Shown in pieces: positions 1 through 8,213 of a stretch of 64,000 nucleotides of DNA. A model generated the notes under the pieces. It was not told the DNA's origin, made no database searches, and was given only the letters and a program-made list of their open reading frames with translations. Position 1 is the first letter of the stretch. Each line of letters opens with the position of its first letter. The position numbers were made by a program, and so were the translations under genes. This DNA is from Symbiobacterium terraclitae (lineage in GTDB: Bacteria; Bacillota; Sulfobacillia; Symbiobacteriales; Symbiobacteriaceae): positions 123,325-187,324 of the forward strand of contig NZ_JAGGLG010000002.1 of NCBI RefSeq assembly GCF_017874315.1, in the 5' to 3' direction.

Positions 1-402
1 GGCACGTTCTGCCTCGGTCATGGGGCGGCCCGCGGCCTCGTCCCGCAGGAGAGAGAGGGAGAAATCGCCCACCTGCTGGAGGAACTTGCCCGTGGCGGTG
101 GAGACCTCGGGCGGGAGGGGGAGGGACGCGAAGGCGGCGACGGCCGCGGCGGCGTGCCGGTTGACGTCGGCCATGTAACGCATGTTCTGCCGCTCGCTGC
201 CCGTGGCGAGCCCCTTGCCCAGCATCGCCTGGATCTGCTCCACGTGATGGGCCATGTCGACGAAGTTGCGCTGCCGCTCCGCCTCCAGGGCGTTGGCCAG
301 CAGCTGGTTGTGCTCGTTCAGCTGGAAGGTCCAGGCCGCCCATACCGCGATGGCGATGGCGCCCAGCAGGCTGACAGAAAGCCAGGTCAAGACGCGACGC
401 AT
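1..402 (-). CDS. ypeB: Germination protein YpeB, N-terminal part (runs off the window)
   Basis: YpeB is needed for spore localisation and stability of the cortex-lytic enzyme SleB. The gene begins 12 bases downstream of the sleB stop on the same strand, the usual sleB-ypeB order. The ATG at 402 has an AGGAGG just upstream. An earlier ATG at 410 is rejected because its frame stops after seven codons. The N-terminus is a single membrane anchor (LTWLSVSLLGAIAIAVWAAW) followed by a helical, Gln/Glu-rich region, as in YpeB. Only about 134 residues are visible and the C-terminal PepSY-like part lies outside the window. The assignment rests on the anchor and on the sleB neighbour. Confidence 0.8.
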   Translation of the reverse strand, partial: MRRVLTWLSVSLLGAIAIAVWAAWTFQLNEHNQLLANALEAERQRNFVDMAHHVEQIQAMLGKGLATGSERQNMRYMADVNRHAAAAVAAFASLPLPPEVSTATGKFLQQVGDFSLSLLRDEAAGRPMTEAERA

Positions 403-414
403 GGGCTCATCCTC

Positions 415-1107
415 CTACTTGGCGAAGACGTGGTTACCGATCCGCTTGATGATGGGCCGCGTCCATATCCAGCCGCTGCTCGCCTTTTGCGGGTTCCAGA
501 AGAACAGGGCGCCGCCCGAGGGGTCCCAGCCGTTCAGCGCATCCTGGGCGGCGCGGATCGCGCTGGACGTGGCCGGTGCGTAGATCGTGCCGTTGGTGAC
601 CGACTCGAAGGCGTGGGCCTGGTAGACCACGCCGGCCAGGGTGTTGGGAAAGCGGGAGTCGCGCACCCGGTTCAGGATGACCGCGGCCACCGCGACCTGT
701 CCCTCGTAGGGCTCGCCCCGGGCCTCGGCCGAGACCACCCGCGCGAGCAGGTCGCGCTCTCCCTCCCGGCTGCCCGCGGCTGCGGTCGTCTGCGCCGTGG
801 CTGCCCCGCCGGGCGCGCCGCCCCAGTAGCCGAGCGCCGCCCAGGTTTCGGGCCCGACCACCCCGTCGACGGTGAGCCCGTTGCGCTTCTGGAAGAGTGT
901 CACGGCGGCGTAGGTCTGGCGGCCGTAGATGCAGTCCACGGCGCCCGTGTAGTACCCCCACGCCTTGAGCCGGCGCTGGGCCACGCAGACATCGTTTCCA
1001 CGGCTCCCCCAGCGCAGGGTGGCCCGTGCCTGGGCCTGCGCATTCCAGGGGAACGTGATGACCAGAAGCACGGCGACAATGGCCGCTGCCAGCGCACGCG
1101 TTGCCAT
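415..1107 (-). CDS. sleB: Spore cortex-lytic enzyme SleB
   Basis: Lytic enzyme that degrades spore cortex peptidoglycan at germination. The 230-residue product has a signal peptide (residues 1 to about 25, ending AQA), a peptidoglycan-binding domain at about 31-95 (LRWGSRGNDV, then VDGVVGPETW) and a SleB-type hydrolase_2 domain at about 115-230. The latter contains ARVVSAEARGEPYEGQVAVA, including the Glu expected to be catalytic, and AVILNRVRDSRFP. The ATG at 1107 was chosen because AGGGAGG lies 9 bases upstream and a signal peptide follows directly; the frame stays open further upstream without a better start. It is followed by ypeB. Sporulation-specific control is expected, but no sigma-G promoter was confirmed. 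Confidence 0.93.
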   Translation of the reverse strand: MATRALAAAIVAVLLVITFPWNAQAQARATLRWGSRGNDVCVAQRRLKAWGYYTGAVDCIYGRQTYAAVTLFQKRNGLTVDGVVGPETWAALGYWGGAPGGAATAQTTAAAGSREGERDLLARVVSAEARGEPYEGQVAVAAVILNRVRDSRFPNTLAGVVYQAHAFESVTNGTIYAPATSSAIRAAQDALNGWDPSGGALFFWNPQKASSGWIWTRPIIKRIGNHVFAK

Positions 1108-1186
1108 CCTGTTACAGCCTCCCTGTGTCGCTCTTCCCTTCACCTCCCTAACGTGCCACGGCCCGGCCCGAAGTATGCCAGGGGGA

Positions 1187-1215
1187 TTGCCCGGCCGGAA
1201 CGCAAGGGGTATACT
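1187..1215 (+). promoter_or_regulatory. Sigma-A type promoter of thiT leader
   Basis: TTGCCC (1187-1192), 17 bases, TATACT (1210-1215). It lies about 30 bases before the TPP aptamer, as expected for the thiT transcript. Confidence 0.7.
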
Positions 1216-1244
1216 GAAGGCAGCATCATACTGGCAGAGAGCCG

Positions 1245-1332
1245 CTAGGGGAGCCGTGGAAACGGCTGAGAACCGGGGTGAACCCCGGGACCCTGTCACC
1301 TGATCCGGGTAATACCGGCGTAGGGAAGCGAG
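1245..1332 (+). ncRNA. TPP riboswitch (THI element)
   Basis: The two conserved thiamine pyrophosphate-binding segments are present: GGCTGAGAACCGGGGTGAAC in the pyrimidine-sensor part, and CCTGATCCGGGTAATACCGG followed by CGTAGGGAAG. They are preceded by AGGGGAGCC. A terminator hairpin with six T follows at once, so the switch probably works by transcription termination when TPP is bound. It controls thiT. Confidence 0.95.
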
Positions 1333-1349
1333 CCTCGCGGACCTCCGTT

Positions 1350-1376
1350 CCGCAGCTCGCTGGGCTGCGGTTTTTT
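1350..1376 (+). terminator. Rho-independent terminator of the TPP riboswitch
   Basis: CCGCAGC, 7-base loop, GCTGCGG, then TTTTTT. It sits between the aptamer and the thiT ribosome binding site and is the likely expression platform. Confidence 0.88.
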
Positions 1377-1423
1377 CGTGCCACGAGAATGCGAGTATGC
1401 TTGGTCGCATGGAGGTGTCCGGA

Positions 1424-1972
1424 TTGTCTGATGCCCGTCATCGTCTGCTCCGCCTGGTCGAAACCGCCGTCATGATCGGGGCGGCCGTCGCCCTGTCGTT
1501 CGTGAAGGTCTGGGAGATGCCACAGGGCGGTTCCATCACCCTCGGCTCCATGGTTCCGATCATCCTGATCGCGCTGCGCTACGGCGCAGGGTGGGGCGTC
1601 ACCGCCGGGGCCGTTGCCGGTATCCTGCAGTTCATCATCAAGCCCGAGTTCTACCACCCCGTTCAGGTCCTGTTGGACTACCCCGTCGCCTTTGGCGCGC
1701 TGGGCCTCGCGGGCCTCGCCCGGGGAAGCGGCGTGCTCGCGCAGGCCTGGCTGGGCGCGCTGGCGATCGCCGGCCGGTTCGTGGCGCACCTCGTCTCCGG
1801 CGTGGTCTTCTTCGGCGAGTACGCGCCAGCCGGGCAGAGCCCCTGGATCTACTCGGCCATCTACAACGGTACCTACCTGCTGCCCGAGGCCGTGCTGAGC
1901 GGCGTGCTGCTGATGGCGCTGCTGCCCGCGCTGGAGCGGGCGCTGCCGACCCGGGCGCGCTCGGTACACTAG
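1424..1972 (+). CDS. thiT: Thiamine ECF transporter S component ThiT
   Basis: Membrane substrate-binding subunit that captures thiamine for an energy-coupling-factor transporter; the energising subunits are not in this window. The 182-residue product has about six hydrophobic segments. It carries family sequence in the middle: SLGSMVPI-like LGSMVPIILIALRYG and the PxxFYHPVQVLLDYP stretch that leads into the thiamine pocket. The TTG at 1424 is preferred over the ATG at 1397 or 1409 because GGAGGT (1411-1416) lies 7 bases before it. The TPP riboswitch directly upstream supports the function independently. Confidence 0.93.
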   Translation: MSDARHRLLRLVETAVMIGAAVALSFVKVWEMPQGGSITLGSMVPIILIALRYGAGWGVTAGAVAGILQFIIKPEFYHPVQVLLDYPVAFGALGLAGLARGSGVLAQAWLGALAIAGRFVAHLVSGVVFFGEYAPAGQSPWIYSAIYNGTYLLPEAVLSGVLLMALLPALERALPTRARSVH

Positions 1973-2122
1973 TTCGTCCCGTGCGCAACAGTGGAAACCG
2001 ACCCGGCCGGGGCGCGTGGGTGCAGGCAGGCACCCCGCGTTCCCGGCCGGGTCGGAGCGCGCCTGCACCCGCTCCCGCGATCCGCACACCTTCGTCATAA
2101 CGAAGAGGGGAGGTCGCACAGG

Positions 2123-2248
2123 ATGCGGGCAAGGTTTAACCCGGCCCTGGTGGTGGCCGCGGCCATCGCCGCCGTCTGGGCCGGCGCGTGGCTGATCGGC
2201 TACCTGGCGGGCTACTCCGGCGAGCCGGAGACGTTCCTCAGGCCGTGA
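2123..2248 (+). CDS. Small single-span membrane protein, 41 residues
   Basis: A short reading frame beginning ATG at 2123, with GGGGAGGT 9 bases upstream. The protein is a positively charged start (MRARF), one hydrophobic helix (about residues 8-30, ALVVAAAIAAVWAGAWLIGY) and a short polar tail. It resembles no family I can name. It stands alone between thiT and the next gene. The strong ribosome binding site and clean membrane topology are the only evidence that it is real. Confidence 0.55.
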   Translation: MRARFNPALVVAAAIAAVWAGAWLIGYLAGYSGEPETFLRP

Positions 2249-2340
2249 GGAAGACTAGTCCCATCCCGCGCCGAGCGCCCGGGCGGGCAGTGCCCCAAGG
2301 GGGCCGGAGCAGCGGAGATGGAGAGAAAGAAGGATGATCA

Positions 2341-2754
2341 TTGGAACACCAGGAGCCAGTCGTCTACCTGCCCACCGAGGCGGGGACCGCCATCGGACCG
2401 GATGGGCGCAAGATGGTCTTCTTCAGGGTGCCCCCGCTGGAGCTGATGATCAAGCAGGTGCTGGCCTCGCAGCCAAAGGAGTACTCGTACCGGTGGGGTT
2501 ACCATCCCGGTGAGCGTATGTACGTGCTGCTGTTCGGCTGGCCCAGCGGCCACGGCGCCGGGCTGGCGATCCCCGAGGGCCCGGGCGACGCCGTGCTGAA
2601 CTTCATGCTGGGCACCAGCGACCTGTATATCACGGTCGAGCCGGTTGCGGAGCGCCTGTCCGGACAGGTGACCCCGGAGGTGATCGACCGGCTCCGCTAC
2701 GGGCTGACCGTTCACCTGCCCGACGTGAAGTTCAAACCGGAGGACGGCGACTGA
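2341..2754 (+). CDS. Conserved-looking protein of unknown function, 137 residues
   Basis: TTG start with AAGGA about 8 bases upstream; the ATG at 2334 is in another frame. The product is soluble and has mixed alpha/beta character, with VYLPTEAGTAIGPDGRKMVF at the start and a charged tail (KFKPEDGD). No catalytic motif is visible and I do not recognise the family. The stop is one base before the start of the M29-like peptidase gene, so the two are probably co-transcribed and translationally coupled. Confidence 0.7.
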   Translation: MEHQEPVVYLPTEAGTAIGPDGRKMVFFRVPPLELMIKQVLASQPKEYSYRWGYHPGERMYVLLFGWPSGHGAGLAIPEGPGDAVLNFMLGTSDLYITVEPVAERLSGQVTPEVIDRLRYGLTVHLPDVKFKPEDGD

Positions 2755-2755
2755 A

Positions 2756-3688
2756 ATGGCTTCGTGGACGGAGACCGTGCTCTGCGAGAGCCTCGGCCTG
2801 CGGCCCGGCGAGCGGGTGCTAATCATGGCGGATGCCCCGCTGGCCGAGGCGGCCGAGGCTTTGGCCGCGGCCGCCGGGGAGGCGGGCGCGGGGCGCGTGG
2901 CACGGTTCGCCCTCCCGGAGCCGCGGGCCGGCCTCCAGCTGGTTCCCCGGGGCCTGGCCGCGGCGGCGGGCGGGGCGGACGTGCTGGTCTGCCTGCGGTC
3001 GGACCTCGACCTCGCCCGTGAGGACGCGCCGGTGCGGGCCGCCCGGGGCGCCCTCCGGCAGGCCGGGCGCGGCCGCCTGGCCGTGCTGGCCCAGGTCGAC
3101 CTGGCCGTCCTGGAGGCGACCCTCGAGCACGGCCTGGCCGAGGTGGAGCGCCGGGCAGAGGAGCTGGCCGGACGGATGCGGGCGGCCGCGGGCGCTCACC
3201 TGACGGCCCCCGGCGGCACCGACCTGCGGCTCTCCTGGGCGGGACGGCCGGTCCTGGCGGAGACGGGCCGGCTCCAGGAGCCGGGGAGCGCCGGCAACCT
3301 GCCACCGGGAGAGGCCTACGTGGCGCCCCACGAGGCCCGGGCGGACGGGCGGCTGGTGGTGGACGTCGCCCTGGGAGACATCCCCCTGGACGGGCCGGTG
3401 GCGCTCACGTTCCGCCAGGGCAGGGTGGTGGAGGTGGCCGGCGGGAAGGCCGCGGCCGAGCTGCGGCGCCGGCTGGGCGACGACCCCTGGGCCTGGACCA
3501 TCGGCGAGTTCGGCCTGGGCGCCAACCCGCATGTGGCGCCCTGCGACCGGGTGTCCCTGGCGGAGAAGGCGCTGGGCACGGCACACGTGGCCCTGGGCGG
3601 CAACCGGGCGTTCGGCGGCCGCAACCCCGCCCCCACCCACTACGACTGCGTGATCGCCGCACCCGCGGTGCGATACCTGGACGCGTAG
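2756..3688 (+). CDS. M29-like aminopeptidase family protein
   Basis: About 310 residues. The C-terminal half carries the features of the M29 (aminopeptidase T) superfamily: GEFGLGANP near residue 250, an EKALGTAHVALGGN stretch, and a closing HYD motif (PTHYDCVI). In true M29 enzymes Glu, His and Asp of these segments bind two metal ions. The N-terminal part (LGLRPGERVLI) is also typical. The protein is somewhat shorter than classical M29 enzymes (about 370-410), so it may be one of the related subfamilies rather than a proven peptidase. It follows the unknown 137-residue gene with no gap. Confidence 0.78.
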   Translation: MASWTETVLCESLGLRPGERVLIMADAPLAEAAEALAAAAGEAGAGRVARFALPEPRAGLQLVPRGLAAAAGGADVLVCLRSDLDLAREDAPVRAARGALRQAGRGRLAVLAQVDLAVLEATLEHGLAEVERRAEELAGRMRAAAGAHLTAPGGTDLRLSWAGRPVLAETGRLQEPGSAGNLPPGEAYVAPHEARADGRLVVDVALGDIPLDGPVALTFRQGRVVEVAGGKAAAELRRRLGDDPWAWTIGEFGLGANPHVAPCDRVSLAEKALGTAHVALGGNRAFGGRNPAPTHYDCVIAAPAVRYLDA

Positions 3689-3718
3689 AAGGGCCTGCCC
3701 CCTCGGGGACAGGCCCTT
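3689..3718. terminator. Bidirectional hairpin between convergent genes
   Basis: AAGGGCCTG paired with CAGGCCCTT around a C/G-rich loop, directly after the stop at 3688 and just before the stop of the minus-strand gene at 3724. There is no T-run, so termination is inferred from stem and position. Confidence 0.6.
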
Positions 3719-3723
3719 CCATG

Positions 3724-4254
3724 TCACGCCTCTGCGCGGTCCTCTCCGGTCTCCGGGTCGTCGGCCTCCGCCGCCCCGAACAGGCCCAGGTGGCCCAGGC
3801 CGGTGCCGGTGGCCGGCACGTCGAGGGCCGAGGGCAGGCTCTCGAGGATCCGGCCGGAGATCTCCAGCAGCCCCTGGATGGCGGGCCAGACGGCTTCCAG
3901 GGCAGGCTCCAGGATCGCGGTCCACTCCACCACCACGGGCTCCGGCGCGTAGCTCCAGCCGGTGGATGGGTACGTGTCGGCGGGCTTCTGTGCGCCCCAG
4001 CCGGGGCTGCCTTTCCAGGCGGGCGGCTGCGGATTCCAGCCGGGGCCGCCCGACCAGGGGCCCTGCTGGGAACTCCAACCGGGACCGCCGGGCAGCTGCG
4101 AGCCCCAGCCTGGGCTGCCCGATCCGGCATGTGGCTGCCATCCCCAACCTGAACCGTCCGGCCAGGCGGACGGCGGGTAACCCCAGCCAGGCCATGCCTT
4201 CCCGGCGTACGGCGACCACGGGGGCCGGCCCGGCGGCGGGTACGGATGCGGCAT
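3724..4254 (-). CDS. Pro/Gly/Trp-rich low-complexity protein
   Basis: A 176-residue product in two parts. Residues 1 to about 105 are built from irregular repeats of PGW followed by G, S or N (for example GSPGWGSQLPGGPGWSSQ), rich in Pro, Gly, Trp, Ser and Gln with almost no charged residues. Residues about 110-150 form an ordinary amphipathic helical segment (EPVVVEWTAILEPALEAVW), and the end is acidic. The ATG at 4254 gives a 9-base spacing to AGGAAGGT; the GTG at 4263 would be too close. I do not recognise a family. Aromatic/Gly-rich repeats of this kind occur in spore coat and other surface proteins, but that role is a guess here. Confidence 0.72.
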   Translation of the reverse strand: MPHPYPPPGRPPWSPYAGKAWPGWGYPPSAWPDGSGWGWQPHAGSGSPGWGSQLPGGPGWSSQQGPWSGGPGWNPQPPAWKGSPGWGAQKPADTYPSTGWSYAPEPVVVEWTAILEPALEAVWPAIQGLLEISGRILESLPSALDVPATGTGLGHLGLFGAAEADDPETGEDRAEA

Positions 4255-4324
4255 CTGCGTCACACCTTCCTGAGGGGGGTCTCTCCATTCTATGGCCGGG
4301 CCCCCCGGGAGGGTGTGGCCTGTG

Positions 4325-5089
4325 CTAGACCACCGGGTTGGCGAGCGTGCCGATGCCGGGGACGTGGATCTCGATCAGGTCGCCGGGGCGCATGGCGCCG
4401 ACGCCCCTGGGGGTGCCGGTGAGCACCAGGTCGCCGGGCAGCAGCGTCATGATGTGCGAAAGGTGGCTGAGCAGCTTCGGCACCGGGTGGAGCATCTGGC
4501 GGGTGGAGCCCGACTGCCGCACCTCGTCGTTGCAGGTGAGCGTGATCAGCGCGTCCGAGGGGTCGATTCCCGCCGTGACCACCGCAGGACCGCAGGGGCA
4601 GAAGGTGTCGAACGACTTGGCCCGCCCGAAGCCGAACGGCGCATCGGCGCGCTGGAAATCCCGGTCCGAGACGTCGTTGGCAATGGTGTAGCCGAATACG
4701 TATTGAAGGGCGTCCTCCTCGGCGACGTTCTTCATCCGCCGGCCGACCACCACTGCCAGCTCGGCCTCCCAGTGGACGGTGTGCTCCGGGTGCGGCAGCA
4801 CGATGGCCTCGCCGGGTCCGATGAGCGCGGAAGGGGCCTTCAGGAAGAACATGGGCTCCGGCGGGGCGACGTTGCCCAGCTCGGCGGCGTGGTCCTGGTA
4901 GTTCCGGCCGATGCACACGATCTTCGAAGGCTCGACGGGGGCAAGCAGCTGCACCGAATCCAGCGGGAAGACCCTGCCGGTGGGGCGGCCGCCGGCGTAC
5001 GGGGCGGCGTCCAGCTCCTCGACGCTCCCGCCCGCTGCAACGCCCCAGCGGGCCGGGGCGTCTTCGGCCACGTAGCGGATGTAGCGCAT
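4325..5089 (-). CDS. Fumarylacetoacetate hydrolase family protein
   Basis: A 254-residue member of the FAH superfamily, whose members hydrolyse or isomerise beta-keto acids in aromatic and other catabolic pathways. Seen: KIVCIGRNYQDHAAELG near the start of the catalytic domain, PMFFLKAPSALIGPGE, the metal-binding HWEAELAVVVG segment, GYTIANDVSDRDFQ, KSFDTFCPCGP and PGDLVLTGTPRGVG. These are the expected blocks in the expected order. The substrate cannot be told from sequence and no catabolic genes are adjacent. Start ATG at 5089 with GAGGTGG upstream. Confidence 0.93.
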   Translation of the reverse strand: MRYIRYVAEDAPARWGVAAGGSVEELDAAPYAGGRPTGRVFPLDSVQLLAPVEPSKIVCIGRNYQDHAAELGNVAPPEPMFFLKAPSALIGPGEAIVLPHPEHTVHWEAELAVVVGRRMKNVAEEDALQYVFGYTIANDVSDRDFQRADAPFGFGRAKSFDTFCPCGPAVVTAGIDPSDALITLTCNDEVRQSGSTRQMLHPVPKLLSHLSHIMTLLPGDLVLTGTPRGVGAMRPGDLIEIHVPGIGTLANPVV

Positions 5090-5239
5090 GCGTCACCACC
5101 TCGCTCACTACTTCTGCGCCCCGGGCGCGAATCCTCTGCATATCCTTGCAGAAGCCGTACCTACTTACCCTTCGTCACCAACTAACAAGATGGAAGGCAC
5201 GGGCACCCGACCCGGCCGGAGAGAGGAGAGGTGACTGAG

Positions 5240-5770
5240 ATGGGAAAGAGTGTCTGGGTGGTTGATGCAGCGCACAGCCTGGCTGAGTTCTCCGTGAAGC
5301 ACATGATGATCGCCACGGTCAAGGGTCGGTTCACGCAGATGGAGGGGCGCATCGAGGCGGACCCGCAGGACATCACCGGGGCCTCGTTCGAGGGCAGCGT
5401 CGCCACAGCTTCGATCAACACCGCCGACGAGGCGCGGGACCAGCATCTGCGCTCGGCCGACTTCTTTGACGCCGAGAACCATCCCACCCTCACGTTCAAG
5501 AGCACCCGCATCGAGCGCGACGGCGACGACTACAAGATGACCGGCGACCTGACCATTCGGGGCGTCACCCGTCCGGTCACGTTCGACCTGGAGTTCGAGG
5601 GCACCGGCAAGGATCCGTGGGGCAACGAGAAGATCGGCTTCTCGGCCACGACCAAGATCAGCCGCAAGGACTTCGGCCTCACCTGGAACGCGGCGCTGGA
5701 GACCGGCGGTGTGCTGGTGGGCGACCAGGTCAAGATCGAACTGCACCTGGAGGCGACCAAGCAGGCCTAG
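5240..5770 (+). CDS. YceI family protein
   Basis: A 176-residue YceI/lipocalin-like beta-barrel protein, a family that binds isoprenoid-type lipids. It covers the whole domain: WVVDAAHSLAEFSVKHMMI at the N-terminus, DQHLRSADFFDAENHP in the middle, TGDLTIRGVTRPVTF, and GFSATTKISRKDFGL near the end. There is no signal peptide, so it is predicted to be cytoplasmic. The ATG at 5240 is 8 bases after GGAGAGG; the GTG at 5231 is too close. It stands alone. Confidence 0.93.
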   Translation: MGKSVWVVDAAHSLAEFSVKHMMIATVKGRFTQMEGRIEADPQDITGASFEGSVATASINTADEARDQHLRSADFFDAENHPTLTFKSTRIERDGDDYKMTGDLTIRGVTRPVTFDLEFEGTGKDPWGNEKIGFSATTKISRKDFGLTWNAALETGGVLVGDQVKIELHLEATKQA

Positions 5771-5902
5771 GCGCCGGCCGAGGGCAGTGCCAGCATTTGG
5801 CCTGATGTGAGATCAGTGCGGATTCCCCGCGGCGCGGCGAGGTCATGTATACTGAACAGGTTAGGTGACTCAACTATCCAGCAATATTCGAGGTGACCTC
5901 GC

Positions 5903-6907
5903 TTGAACAGATGGATCGCCCTCGCCGCCGCGGCGGCCCTGCTGGCCGGATGCGCCGGCGGCCCCGCCCGGTCGCCTGCGCCTGCGGGCCAGCCTGCGGC
6001 CTCCGCAGCATCCGAGCCGTCCGGTTCACCAGATCCGGCAGCGGGCAACGCAGAACCTGATACTCCCGTGACATCCGAACCGGATCCAGTGGCGCCCGCT
6101 CCCGACCACGAGGGCGAGCCTGCCGAGCTGACCTTCCAGGTGCACAGCGTCCCCGCGCCCGCCCTGGCCGACCTGCCTGCTGACCTGCAGGCCGAGATCA
6201 ACGCGATCTCTGCGTGGGAGGCGGCTGAGCGGGCGGCGCTCTGGCGGCACGGCGTCACGCTGGCGGTGCCGCTCACCGTCGCCCCCACCCTGTCCGACCA
6301 GCTGGCCCCCGCCCGCCCGACCGGCGTGGACCGGGCCTGGGTCAGGCTGGTCGGCGCGGACGGGGACGCCGGTGCGTTTTACTTCCATGTGCAGGTGACC
6401 CGCCGTGACGCCGCGGGCCGCCTCGAGGTGGCGGGCGAAGACGTCGTGGCGGTCAGCCTGCTGGAGGGCGGCGCCCCCCTGGTGACCGGCTATGCCCACG
6501 CCGCACCGGCGGAGGCGGATGGCCGGGCCGGCGGTACGGTGGCGGTCTGGGCCGGCGCGGGTCCCGAGAGCTACACGGCCCCGGAGATGCTGCAGCTGCC
6601 GGCGCCGGTGGTGACCGACGCCGCGGGCAGCCACCTGGTTCCGGTCGCCGCTCTCGAGGCGGTATGGGAGGTGGCCTGGCTGCCGGACGGATCGGCGGCC
6701 CTGGTCCTGGGCGAGGGCGTCCGCACCGCGGCGCTGCCGGTGACCGACATCGGCGGCCAGCCCTACGTGCAGGTGGCCGATCTGGTGGCGGCCGTGGACG
6801 GGGCCCGCACCGCCTCGGCGGAGGCCAGTTACGCCTACGCCGTGGAGTGGCGGCCCGACCTGGGGCAGCTCTGCCTCTGGCGGGACGCCCGGCATCCGAT
6901 CTCGTGA
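5903..6907 (+). CDS. Secreted lipoprotein of unknown function
   Basis: TTG start 6 bases after GAGGTGA. The first 17 residues are a lipoprotein signal with lipobox LLAGC (Cys17). A Pro/Ala/Ser/Glu linker (about 18-75) follows, then two globular parts. The last about 110 residues (PAPVVTDAAGSHLVPVAALE onward) resemble the copper-amine-oxidase-like stalk domain common in Firmicute surface proteins; this is a weak call. A TATACT at 5848-5853 could be its -10 box. No neighbour suggests a role. The preceding short AT-rich stretch fits a promoter. Confidence 0.75.
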   Translation: MNRWIALAAAAALLAGCAGGPARSPAPAGQPAASAASEPSGSPDPAAGNAEPDTPVTSEPDPVAPAPDHEGEPAELTFQVHSVPAPALADLPADLQAEINAISAWEAAERAALWRHGVTLAVPLTVAPTLSDQLAPARPTGVDRAWVRLVGADGDAGAFYFHVQVTRRDAAGRLEVAGEDVVAVSLLEGGAPLVTGYAHAAPAEADGRAGGTVAVWAGAGPESYTAPEMLQLPAPVVTDAAGSHLVPVAALEAVWEVAWLPDGSAALVLGEGVRTAALPVTDIGGQPYVQVADLVAAVDGARTASAEASYAYAVEWRPDLGQLCLWRDARHPIS

Positions 6908-6931
6908 CGGCCACATCACGGCAATGCGGAA

Positions 6932-6958
6932 GGGGCTGCCCACCCAAGGGGCAGCCCC
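6932..6958. terminator. Hairpin between convergent genes
   Basis: GGGGCTGCCC paired with GGGCAGCCCC around a 7-base loop, between the lipoprotein stop (6907) and the ychF stop (6974). No T-run follows on either strand. Confidence 0.6.
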
Positions 6959-6973
6959 TGTGCAATGTATCGA

Positions 6974-8077
6974 CTAGACGTTGAAGCGGAAGGTGACCAC
7001 GTCGCCGTCCTGCATCACGTACTCCTTGCCCTCGAGCCGCACCTTGCCGGCCTCGCGGGCGGCGGCCATGGAGCCGGCAGCCACCAGGTCGTCATAGGAG
7101 ACGACCTCGGCCCGGATGAAACCCCGCTCCATGTCGGAGTGGATCTCCCCGGCCGCCTGGGGCGCCTTGGTGCCCCTGCGGATCGTCCAGGCCCGGGACT
7201 CCATCTCGCCGGCGGTGAGGAATGAGATCAGGTTGAGAAGGCTATAGCCGTGCTTGATCACCCGGTCGAGGCCCGATTCGGTCAGGCCCAGGTCGGCGAG
7301 GAAGAGCGCCCGCTCCTCGTCGTCCATCTCGGCCAGCTCGGCCTCGATCTTTGCGGAGATCGGCACGACCTCGCTGCCCTCGGCGTCGGCCAGTTCCTTC
7401 ACCCTGGCCACGGCCGGCACGGCGAACGGGTCCGCCACCTGGTCCTCGGCGACGTTGGCGATGTACATCACCGGCTTGGCCGTGATCAGGTGCAGGTCCC
7501 GAAGCACCTTCACCTCGTCCTCGTTCTGGGGCGTCACGCTGCGGGCGGGGCGGCCGGCCTCCAGCGCCTCCTTCAGCCTGACCAGCAGGCCGTGCTCCAC
7601 CTGGGCCTCACGCACGCCCGCCTTCGCCGTCTTGGCCACCCGGTCGAACCGCCGGTCCACCGTCTCCAGGTCGGCCAAAGCCAGCTCGAGGTTGATCACC
7701 TCGATGTCGGAGACGGGGTCCACCTTGCCGCTGACGTGAGTGATGTTGGGATCCTCGAAGCAGCGCACCACGTGGGCGATGGCGTCGACCTCACGGATGT
7801 GGTGCAGGAACTTGTTGCCCAGGCCCTCGCCCTGCGAGGCGCCCTTCACGATGCCTGCGATGTCGATGAACTTGATGGTGGTGGGCACGATGCGCCCTGA
7901 GTTGAACATCTTCGCCAGCACGGGCAGCCGGGCGTCGGGCACGTCCACCACGCCCACATTGGGCTCGATGGTGCAGAACGGGTAGTTGGCGGCCTCGGCA
8001 CCGGCGCGGGTGATGGCGTTGAACAGGGTCGACTTGCCGACGTTGGGCAGGCCCACGATGCCGATCGAGAGTCCCAT
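6974..8077 (-). CDS. ychF: Obg-related ATPase/GTPase YchF
   Basis: YchF (OLA1) is a universally conserved P-loop nucleotidase of the Obg family that prefers ATP and associates with ribosomes. The product is 367 residues, the family length. Seen: Walker [10 protein letters not shown] at about 9-17, the G2-type [14 protein letters not shown]3 [10 protein letters not shown], and the divergent G4 region (NVAE) that explains ATP preference. The C-terminal TGS domain ends [22 protein letters not shown] at 8077 with a G-rich ribosome binding site. It is monocistronic. Confidence 0.97.
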   Translation of the reverse strand: MGLSIGIVGLPNVGKSTLFNAITRAGAEAANYPFCTIEPNVGVVDVPDARLPVLAKMFNSGRIVPTTIKFIDIAGIVKGASQGEGLGNKFLHHIREVDAIAHVVRCFEDPNITHVSGKVDPVSDIEVINLELALADLETVDRRFDRVAKTAKAGVREAQVEHGLLVRLKEALEAGRPARSVTPQNEDEVKVLRDLHLITAKPVMYIANVAEDQVADPFAVPAVARVKELADAEGSEVVPISAKIEAELAEMDDEERALFLADLGLTESGLDRVIKHGYSLLNLISFLTAGEMESRAWTIRRGTKAPQAAGEIHSDMERGFIRAEVVSYDDLVAAGSMAAAREAGKVRLEGKEYVMQDGDVVTFRFNV

Positions 8078-8199
8078 GGAAAGCCCCCCTCTGGTTCACA
8101 CCCACAAGATTATATCGGATGCTTCTCTACCCTGCAATTGCAGGTAGGAGGGGATCGGAAGGCGCACGTCGTAGTTTCCAATTCCGGCCTCTCGATCCA

Positions 8200-8209
8200 G
8201 GAGGTGATC
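8200..8209 (+). promoter_or_regulatory. Full-length Shine-Dalgarno site
   Basis: GGAGGTGATC is a full match to the 16S rRNA 3' end, 4 bases before the GTG of the Crp/Fnr gene. It fixes the start there. Confidence 0.8.
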
Positions 8210-8213
8210 CCCC

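Noticed and set aside
2819..4288. Long minus-strand frame opposite the M29-like peptidase
   Set aside because: Arg/Gly/Pro-rich shadow of the peptidase frame, with no start signal.
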